Shown here one piece after another: positions 21,001-26,768 of a DNA stretch of 26,768 bases. Source of the DNA: Granulicella sp. (GTDB lineage: Bacteria > Acidobacteriota > Terriglobia > Terriglobales > Acidobacteriaceae). The position numbers and the translations under genes are program-made. Within the stretch, counting starts at the first letter, position 1. The number at the start of each line of letters is the position of its first letter. Location: contig PKWK01000008.1 of NCBI GenBank assembly GCA_003133205.1, positions 1 to 26,768 on the forward strand. Reading direction: 5' to 3'. A model generated the notes under the pieces. That model made no database searches. It had not been told where the DNA came from and saw only the letters and a list, made by a program, of their open reading frames with translations.

Positions 21001-23746
21001 GACCACAGAAGAAAGACTCAAAGAGATCACTCGGCCTGCTGTGTGCGACCTACTTCCCGTCCGCGACTTCCTCGACGACGTGATGATTCGGTCGGATGGA
21101 TCATATGTCGCGGGCTTCCACCTGGGCGGTGCGCTCTCTTACTTCATGGACGATGAGGGCCGTAATCAGACAAAGCGGACACTGGAATCGCTCTTCCTCA
21201 CCATTCCCGAAGAAAGCATGCGCGTGCAGTTCCGCTACGAGGTTATAGAAAATGTGGGGTCGTTGCTGGAGCGCTATGAAGCTGCGCGCACAACGACTCT
21301 GGAACACGTCATTGCTATGGACCAGCAGCGCGTGGACGAATGGCGCGTGTCGGATCGCGCTGGAGAGTTTCTCACACGAGTCGCGGCCGTCTATTTCATT
21401 TGGAACCCAGAGATTCACGCAAAAGGCATGGCGGAATCGGGCGGGCCAATCAAGAAAAACGACGACAAAGCTAAACCCTCGAGAGGTGGACTCTTTGGCT
21501 GGCTCTTCGATTGGTTTGACTCCCTATTTTCCTCCGTCTCGGTCTCCAAGAATATTACCGCGTCGAGGGCAAAGCACTTCGAGAACCTCAACCGCTTCGA
21601 ATCGCTCATCATGGGCATGGAAACGTCTCTCACTACCGCTGAAATGCGGCCGAAACGCATGTCTCACGAGGAACTGTTCATCGAGATAAAGAGAGCGCTA
21701 TTCCCGACCGAGCCTGACACGAGCCCTCTTAGAGAGTTTCCTTTGGCTGACCGCTACATCTCTGCGCGGGAGCAGTTGGCAGCCGTCTCGATACTTGGGC
21801 AGGATGAGAGCCACCTCAATATCAACGGTCTGCTCTGGTCGTGTGTGACATTCAAGATGGCGCCAGATTCAACCTTCCCGGGCGTGATGCGAGAGTTGTT
21901 GACGCTTGGCTTTCCTGTAGTTATCAACTCTCACGTCACAATTCCGGACCAGCGCAAAGTCTTGGAGATGTACAAAAAGCGCTTCAAGAAAATGCAGGCC
22001 GCACTCAATGATGGGAAGGGTGGGCAGCGGACAGATATCACCGCGTCGGTTGCCGCGCGAGAGATTCTGGACGTTCAGCAACAGATTATAGCGAGTTCTG
22101 TGAAGACAGCGAAAATGAGTATCTCTGTGGCGATTAGGACCTCCCAGCCAGCATTCACAGATGGCCAGCACGAAGCCGCATTGCAGGAGATGGCATCTCG
22201 TACACAGAAAGTGATGCACGTCATTGGCCGTATGAATGGTGCTCGTGGATTCTCAGAGAACCTCGCAGTGCGCGATCTCTTCATCGATTCGCTGCCCGGC
22301 ATGGCCGGTGAGAATAAGCGCGATATGGACCTCCTTTCAGAGCACGCCGCAGACTTGATTCCGGTTGAAGTTCCATGGGAGGGCACGCTGGATGAACCGG
22401 CGATGCTATTCAAAACGCCCTATCGGCAACTCATTCCGCTATCTCACTTCTCTCCGAGTTTAGAGAACGCGAACATGATCCTGGCGGCGACCTCCGGCAC
22501 TGGAAAAGGTGTCCTCGTTGGGAAGATGCTTTTGACGTACGCGCGGCAGGGAGCCAAGATCTCAATTCTGGAGCGAGGAGATTCCTACGCTAGCGCGATC
22601 GAGTACATGGGCGGGCGCATGCTCACAATGTCACTCGACAGTGAGTACGTAATCAACCCGTTTGATTTGGAGGCGGGGCAGACAGAGCCCTCAAACGATC
22701 ACGTGAGCTTTTTGAAGACGCTGATCCGCTTTATGATCGGCGAAAGTGGGGGCGGCGACTCAGACATTCTCGACAGCGCCATCCTTTTGTCTATCAAAGC
22801 GGCCTATAAACGGGCCGCGATGCGTCTCATGCCTATTCCGACTCTGAGTGATGTTCGCGACGAACTCCGGTACTTCATTGATGAGGATAAGAGCGAACGC
22901 GTCAACGCAGAGGCCAAGCTGGCGTCAACCAAGCTACGGCCATGGGTTGACGACGGCATGTACGCCAAACTGTTCGATCGGCAGACGACGGTCGATATGG
23001 ACAGTCCGTGGCTCTACTTCAATATCGAGCAATTGAAGGATGACGCAAAACTAGAAGTGGCGATGAGCCTACTGATTGCTTACGCAACAACCAAACGAGC
23101 GCAAGGCGACGGAAAGCAGCGGTCCATTACAGTCCTCGATGAGTGCTGGTCTCTGCTCGAGACCAAGAGTCTCGGGGGGGTTGTGGTTCAACTCTTCAGA
23201 ACCGCACGTAAGCGCAACGCATGCGTCTGGGGAATTTCGCAAGCAATCGCGGACTTCACAGGATCGATCGATAAACCAAACGAGTATGGCGAGGCTATTC
23301 TCCAGACGACGGCCATAAAGGTGATCGGCAGACAAAAGGGCAACCTCAATATCCTCCGCGATTTCGTCCACCTCAACGAGACCACCATCAACTACATCAA
23401 GAACCTTCCAATGACAGAGAAGGGGAAGAAGAGCGAATTCCTCGGAGTCATTGGCGAGAAGGCAGAGACGACCTTCTCATTCGAAGTGATTACAACGCCC
23501 CTTGAATATTGGCTCATGACGACATATTCGCGAGATAAGGATCTCCGTAAATATTGGTTGAGAGGAGAGTATTCGGTTGAAGAACGGCAGTTGCGCTATG
23601 CGCTCCTTGCCGCCAAATATCCTCACGGAACCGCAGGACTTGAAACTGTACCAGAAGAGAATGAGCCGGACTTCTGGGGAGAACTGGGAGCGAATCTGAA
23701 CTTACCGGATCCCACAATGCAGGAAGAAGAAGTAGTGGCTGTATAA
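20993..23746 (+). CDS. virB4: VirB4 T4SS ATPase with unusual P-loop
   Basis: A 917-residue ATPase that powers pilus assembly and transfer at the inner membrane. The N-terminal half has CagE/VirB4 features (DGSYVAGFHLGGALSYF; VPWEGTLDEPAMLFKTPYRQLIPLSHFS before the P-loop). The Walker A region is AATSGTGKGVLVGKML at about 498-513: the usual Ser/Thr after the lysine (Lys505) is Gly506. Walker B is SITVLDE at 711-717, RTARKRNACVWGISQ at 736-750 holds the sensor glutamine, and the C-terminal bundle follows. An insert at about 160-187 (GGLFGWLFDWFDSLFSS) is aromatic and may touch the membrane. It starts at a TTG at 20993, chosen because GGAG lies six bases upstream and the frame overlaps virB3 by eight bases. 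It is the best conserved marker of the T4SS here. Confidence 0.94.
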   Translation: MPKTTEERLKEITRPAVCDLLPVRDFLDDVMIRSDGSYVAGFHLGGALSYFMDDEGRNQTKRTLESLFLTIPEESMRVQFRYEVIENVGSLLERYEAARTTTLEHVIAMDQQRVDEWRVSDRAGEFLTRVAAVYFIWNPEIHAKGMAESGGPIKKNDDKAKPSRGGLFGWLFDWFDSLFSSVSVSKNITASRAKHFENLNRFESLIMGMETSLTTAEMRPKRMSHEELFIEIKRALFPTEPDTSPLREFPLADRYISAREQLAAVSILGQDESHLNINGLLWSCVTFKMAPDSTFPGVMRELLTLGFPVVINSHVTIPDQRKVLEMYKKRFKKMQAALNDGKGGQRTDITASVAAREILDVQQQIIASSVKTAKMSISVAIRTSQPAFTDGQHEAALQEMASRTQKVMHVIGRMNGARGFSENLAVRDLFIDSLPGMAGENKRDMDLLSEHAADLIPVEVPWEGTLDEPAMLFKTPYRQLIPLSHFSPSLENANMILAATSGTGKGVLVGKMLLTYARQGAKISILERGDSYASAIEYMGGRMLTMSLDSEYVINPFDLEAGQTEPSNDHVSFLKTLIRFMIGESGGGDSDILDSAILLSIKAAYKRAAMRLMPIPTLSDVRDELRYFIDEDKSERVNAEAKLASTKLRPWVDDGMYAKLFDRQTTVDMDSPWLYFNIEQLKDDAKLEVAMSLLIAYATTKRAQGDGKQRSITVLDECWSLLETKSLGGVVVQLFRTARKRNACVWGISQAIADFTGSIDKPNEYGEAILQTTAIKVIGRQKGNLNILRDFVHLNETTINYIKNLPMTEKGKKSEFLGVIGEKAETTFSFEVITTPLEYWLMTTYSRDKDLRKYWLRGEYSVEERQLRYALLAAKYPHGTAGLETVPEENEPDFWGELGANLNLPDPTMQEEEVVAV

Positions 23747-23760
23747 GCCGGAGGCTAACC

Positions 23761-24531
23761 GTGGCACGCATTTCAACGATTACGAAGAGGATAGCGCTAG
23801 GTTGTATACCTCTCGCGGCCCTCCTGATCTTGTCCCCAAAGCCGCAAGCAAGCGCGCAGTTTGATATTTTCACGGCCGTGCTCGGAACTGTGACGGGTAT
23901 GGGGGACACAATCAAGCAGTTCAACGCCGACACTGCGGAAATACAGAATTTGCAGAAGCAGATTCTGTATCCGATTCAGGAGTTCAATAATATTCAATCG
24001 AACACGACCAGTGTGGTCAACGCCTATCGCGGTTGGATGAACAGTGTGTTTGGCTTAAATCTGGCGAGCGCGCAAACGACTTCTGGTCAAGCGCTTGAAC
24101 GCCAGATATTGAGCGGATTCACAAATACAAACCCGTCAGCGCAGATGGGGAGCCTCTTCTCCAATGCGTATGGGTCCCTCCCAAACCCATCGCAGGCGAT
24201 CCAGGCCCACGTCCAAGCTATCGACGCCGGCGACGCAAGCTCACAAGCGGGCATGCAGATGTCAGTAATGGCTGACGCAGCTGCCGCATCGACCGTACAT
24301 CTCGCTAACTCGTATGAATCGCAGGCTCTGACTACGTCAGCAGGTAGCGCTCCTCAGTTGGAAGCAGAAGAGCTTGCCAGCGAACTCAACAGTATGGCCA
24401 TTGAGCACAAGTTGCTCGCGACCCAATTACGGGCTGAGGCATCACGCCTTGGATATAGAGGGGCCGAATTCAAACAGGGTGCGGCAAGCAGCGGCAACGC
24501 AGTTCAAGGAGTATTTGGAGGTGCAAAGTGA
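23761..24531 (+). CDS. VirB5/TrbJ-like T4SS protein, copy 1
   Basis: A 256-residue exported protein. It begins with a signal peptide (about 1-32: basic start, LGCIPLAALLIL core, cleavage around ASA before QFDIFTAVLG). The mature part is largely helical and Gln/Ala/Ser rich: IKQFNADTAEIQNLQKQILYPIQEFNNIQS resembles the long first helix of TrbJ/VirB5 proteins, and the end has LRAEASRLGYRGAEFK and then a Gly-rich tail. VirB5 proteins sit at the pilus tip or in the periplasm and help make mating contacts. It starts with GTG at 23761 with GGAGG seven bases upstream. It directly follows virB4, and its product is clearly related to that of the next gene. Family is assigned from layout and position. 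Confidence 0.72.
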   Translation: MARISTITKRIALGCIPLAALLILSPKPQASAQFDIFTAVLGTVTGMGDTIKQFNADTAEIQNLQKQILYPIQEFNNIQSNTTSVVNAYRGWMNSVFGLNLASAQTTSGQALERQILSGFTNTNPSAQMGSLFSNAYGSLPNPSQAIQAHVQAIDAGDASSQAGMQMSVMADAAAASTVHLANSYESQALTTSAGSAPQLEAEELASELNSMAIEHKLLATQLRAEASRLGYRGAEFKQGAASSGNAVQGVFGGAK

Positions 24532-25334
24532 ATAAGTTCCTTACAAAGTTCGCGGCAAACGCCGCGGTCAAGCGCGCGGGAATAGTTACGGTCGGATGTA
24601 TCGGCTTTGGGCTCCTAACGGTTTCACCAGCCAAGGGGCAGTTCGACACGGCCGCCATTATGGGGTTTCTCACGACAATGAACGCGACTATGCAGTCGGC
24701 GATGGCCGTTCCGCTTCAAATCATGCAAACGGTCAACTCGGACATGTCGACGTTCACCAAGGATACCCTCTATCCCCTACAGCAGATCCAGGCCGCGCAG
24801 GGCTTGGCCACGCAGGGTTTGCACCAGGCCGAGAGCCTGCAGGGCATGTTGAACATCTCGACGGCCAGCGCGAAGCTGCCCTCCCCCCAGCAACTTGAAG
24901 CTGCGATGCTATCGAAGGACCCCAACCAGGGGTCCAATATTGCAGCACTGTATCAGCAGACATATGGGACCCTCCCTACGGCCCAGACGGCCCCTAGTAC
25001 CGTGACGCTGGCGGTTGATATGGGCGACGCGGTAGCAATGGCATCCATCAAGAAAGCAATAGCTCTGGACGCCCTGGCCGACAGCGAGATGACAGTCTCG
25101 CAGCAGTTGATGAGCGAGCTGCAAACGACAGCTCCTGGGAATGTGCCGCTGATTTCCGTTCAGGCCGAGGCGTGGATTTTACAGGCACACGCCTATACTC
25201 AATCCGGCACAGCGCAGTTATTGAGAGCGCAGAGTGCCGAATTGGGCTACACGGGCGCGACTATGAAATTGCACGCAACCATCACCGGCAATGCGGCCGG
25301 CGGAATGTTTGCTTTGCCAGTAGCGGGGAAGTGA
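24528..25334 (+). CDS. VirB5/TrbJ-like T4SS protein, copy 2
   Basis: A 268-residue exported helical protein and paralogue of the product before it. The signal peptide covers about residues 1-37 (IVTVGCIGFGLLTVSPAKG, then QFDTAAIMG). Shared features with copy 1 are QFD after the cleavage site, a long helix ending in KDTLYPLQQIQ (copy 1: KQILYPIQEFN), a middle motif QTYGTLPTAQ (copy 1: NAYGSLPNPS), a VDMGDA/IDAGDA motif, and LRAQSAELGYTGATMK near the end. It starts with GTG at 24528, overlapping the previous stop by four bases (GTGA), with GGAGG six bases upstream. Two different copies suggest that one is the pilus-tip adhesin and the other a specialised form, or that they form a heteromer (inference). 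Confidence 0.72.
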   Translation: MNKFLTKFAANAAVKRAGIVTVGCIGFGLLTVSPAKGQFDTAAIMGFLTTMNATMQSAMAVPLQIMQTVNSDMSTFTKDTLYPLQQIQAAQGLATQGLHQAESLQGMLNISTASAKLPSPQQLEAAMLSKDPNQGSNIAALYQQTYGTLPTAQTAPSTVTLAVDMGDAVAMASIKKAIALDALADSEMTVSQQLMSELQTTAPGNVPLISVQAEAWILQAHAYTQSGTAQLLRAQSAELGYTGATMKLHATITGNAAGGMFALPVAGK

Positions 25335-25337
25335 CCT

Positions 25338-26378
25338 ATGGGCAGCGTGATGAATTTCTTCTTTACGTCGACATGGGCGCAAGCCCAGGGGGGACTCTCG
25401 GGTTTGATTCCGACCCTGCAGACGATCAGCTACTCCATTCTAGCCATAACGCTGCTTTTGGGGGTGTATGAGTCATTTCTATCAGGAGGGTCAGTCCGGC
25501 AACTTGGGGTGACCTTTCTGAAGTTCGGAGTCGCCGCTGCCCTGATCGGCAACTGGAACGCGTTTATGACCGATGTGGTTAACGTGGGGACGACGTTTGC
25601 GACAGCCTTCCTTGCTTCTAACGGTGACCTGCTAAAGCAGTGGGTCACTGATATGAACGTGACGATCACGGGGACCAGCTTGACATCTCTGCTGACGAAC
25701 GGGGTATCGGCAGCGGCAATGGGCGCAATTATGGTGCTCATCATTATGATTGCCGCGATTTTGTTCCTCTTGTGTATGAAGCTGCTCACCCTCTGCTTTG
25801 TATTCTGGGGAGGCGTCCTCTATTGCATGGGCCCAATACTGGTAGCGCTCGGCCCCAGCGGGATGGTCTCGGACATTACCAAGAAGTACTGTAGAAGCCT
25901 GGCCGAGTGGGCGATGTGGCCAGCGCTCTACGCCATGTTCTGCACGTTGATGGTAGCGATCCAGATGGGGAATGTCAGCGCAGTCCTCGGCCAATCGAAC
26001 GGGCTGCCTACTGGGATCGGAGATCCCGCCACAAACAATTCAATAACACTCGTTCTGACCAGTCTCCTTTATGGGGTCTGCATCATCATTATTCCATTCA
26101 TCGCGCATTACGTTATTGGCGGCAGCTTCGCTGGCGTAGCAGCCGGAATAGCCACCGCGATCAAGGCCGGTGCAGCAGTTGCAACAGGCGGCGCAGCTGC
26201 GCCAGCAATGGCGTCTGGAGGTGGTGCTGGAGGTGCTGCAGGTGGTGCTAGCGGCGGCGTCTCGGGCGGCGGAGGGTCAGTGTCTATTCCTCAGTCCGGA
26301 GGCGGCTCAACATCGCTACCGCCATCAAGAACACCCGCACGAACCGCGCCTAGATCTCAATCTCCGGCCTCAACCTAA
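25338..26378 (+). CDS. virB6: VirB6/TrbL-like inner-membrane channel protein
   Basis: A 346-residue polytopic membrane protein. About six helices can be seen: about 28-48 (LQTISYSILAITLLLGVYESF), 58-75, a strongly hydrophobic one at about 125-150 (AAAMGAIMVLIIMIAAILFLLCMKLL), 150-172, 190-210 (MWPALYAMFCTLMVAIQM) and 239-266 (LVLTSLLYGVCIIIIPFIAHYVIGG). A Gly/Ala/Ser-rich, low-complexity C-terminal tail of about 80 residues follows. The central helix pair with W and G residues (VFWGGVLYCMGPILVALG) and the length fit VirB6/TrbL, which contacts the substrate in the inner membrane. The ATG at 25338 has GGGGAA about eight bases upstream. Position between VirB5-like and VirB8-like genes supports the call. 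Confidence 0.85.
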   Translation: MGSVMNFFFTSTWAQAQGGLSGLIPTLQTISYSILAITLLLGVYESFLSGGSVRQLGVTFLKFGVAAALIGNWNAFMTDVVNVGTTFATAFLASNGDLLKQWVTDMNVTITGTSLTSLLTNGVSAAAMGAIMVLIIMIAAILFLLCMKLLTLCFVFWGGVLYCMGPILVALGPSGMVSDITKKYCRSLAEWAMWPALYAMFCTLMVAIQMGNVSAVLGQSNGLPTGIGDPATNNSITLVLTSLLYGVCIIIIPFIAHYVIGGSFAGVAAGIATAIKAGAAVATGGAAAPAMASGGGAGGAAGGASGGVSGGGGSVSIPQSGGGSTSLPPSRTPARTAPRSQSPAST

Positions 26379-26433
26379 TTTCTAACACTCAAAGTTCAGT
26401 AGCAAAGCATTCTATCCGTGAAAGAGGTTTCAA

Positions 26434-26768
26434 ATGGCTACCAACCCTGCACCACTGAGTACCGCCTCACGCTCAGCCTCGCTAAGTAAACAGCCGAAGT
26501 ATTACGAGGCGGACGGCGCGCTGCGCGCCTATGCCAACATCAGCGTATGGGCTGCTGTCATTGCCGGCGTAGTCGCTCTGGTGGCCGTAGCAATCATGAT
26601 CTTCGTGCGAATCCAGCCGCCCACGGTTATCCGGGTCTTGCCAACTGGCGAGGCTACTGTAATTGGTTCGGACGGGAGTCTGAGAACGACGATGTCCCCG
26701 GCTGCTCTAAGCGCAATAGCGGCCGATCAGGCACCGACCTCTTTTGAGAAAGAGAACTATGTCCGGAC
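26434..26768 (+). CDS. virB8: VirB8/TrbF-like T4SS protein, cut by window edge
   Basis: The first 111 codons of a gene that runs off the right edge. The N-terminus is cytoplasmic and polar (residues 1-35), followed by a single membrane helix (about 36-58, ISVWAAVIAGVVALVAVAIMIF), then the start of a periplasmic domain with RIQPPTVIRVLPTGEATVIG, which matches the beginning of VirB8/TrbF proteins (a short strand after the helix with P..IRV). The YYEADGALRAYANI stretch before the helix is also typical. The ATG at 26434 has an AGAGG site about six bases upstream. VirB8 is an assembly factor of the T4SS inner-membrane complex. The rest of the gene, and probably VirB11, VirD4 and the relaxase, should lie downstream. 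Confidence 0.83.
   Translation, partial: MATNPAPLSTASRSASLSKQPKYYEADGALRAYANISVWAAVIAGVVALVAVAIMIFVRIQPPTVIRVLPTGEATVIGSDGSLRTTMSPAALSAIAADQAPTSFEKENYVR

Noticed and set aside
1..26768. tRNA, rRNA or insertion sequences
   Set aside because: No tRNA-like arms with CCA, rRNA segments, transposase motifs or terminal inverted repeats were recognised.

Overview
The window looks like the backbone of a large low-copy conjugative plasmid (or integrated plasmid-like element) from a diderm bacterium with moderately high GC. The gene families (DUF4142 secreted protein, ScpA/ScpB next to a tyrosine recombinase, divergent VirB-type transfer genes) and general coding style suggest Acidobacteriota (Granulicella/Terriglobus-like). 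That assignment is an inference from style, not proven by a marker gene. No rRNA, tRNA, CRISPR array or intact insertion sequence is visible.

Layout. 1-2571: weakly coding left end, a secreted DUF4142 protein (minus) and an ORC/AAA-type ATPase (minus) preceded by a perfect 14-bp-arm palindrome. 2572-6234: a structural-maintenance module in which a tyrosine recombinase and ScpB (minus) diverge from a small putative DNA-binding protein and the kleisin ScpA (plus). The intergenic region between the two arms holds a 12-7-12 dyad that looks like a Xer/dif or phage-type core recombination site. 6235-9439: replication region with at least 22 copies of a 16-bp iteron (consensus CCGCAGTTGGTTGGAA) in both orientations, including a strict 22-bp-period array of seven directly before the repA-like initiator gene. 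One perfect extra copy lies inside the initiator coding sequence. 9570-10621: a two-gene partition operon (ParA and a small putative ribbon-helix-helix partner) on the minus strand, with a repeat-rich upstream region that could be the centromere. 11013-13145: a tandem-AAA (Cdc48-like) ATPase on the minus strand.

13336-26768: a plus-strand type IV secretion (conjugation) operon: outer-membrane beta-barrel protein; a MoxR-type AAA ATPase fused in frame to a lytic transglycosylase (VirB1-like); VirB9; VirB10; a 44-residue membrane peptide; a VirB2-like pilin followed by a transcription terminator; two further membrane proteins; a double-hairpin pilin paralogue; VirB3; VirB4; two paralogous VirB5/TrbJ-like proteins; VirB6; and a VirB8 cut off by the window edge. 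VirB7, VirB11, the coupling protein VirD4 and a relaxase are not seen and would be expected to the right.

How it works together (inference): the iterons and initiator give controlled low-copy replication; ParA and its partner segregate copies; the recombinase, dif-like site and ScpAB may resolve dimers and organise plasmid DNA without a locally encoded SMC; and the T4SS operon builds the mating channel. The most unusual points are the ScpAB-recombinase-dyad module, the MoxR-transglycosylase fusion, the Cdc48-like neighbour, the duplicated pilin-like proteins and the non-canonical P-loop of VirB4.
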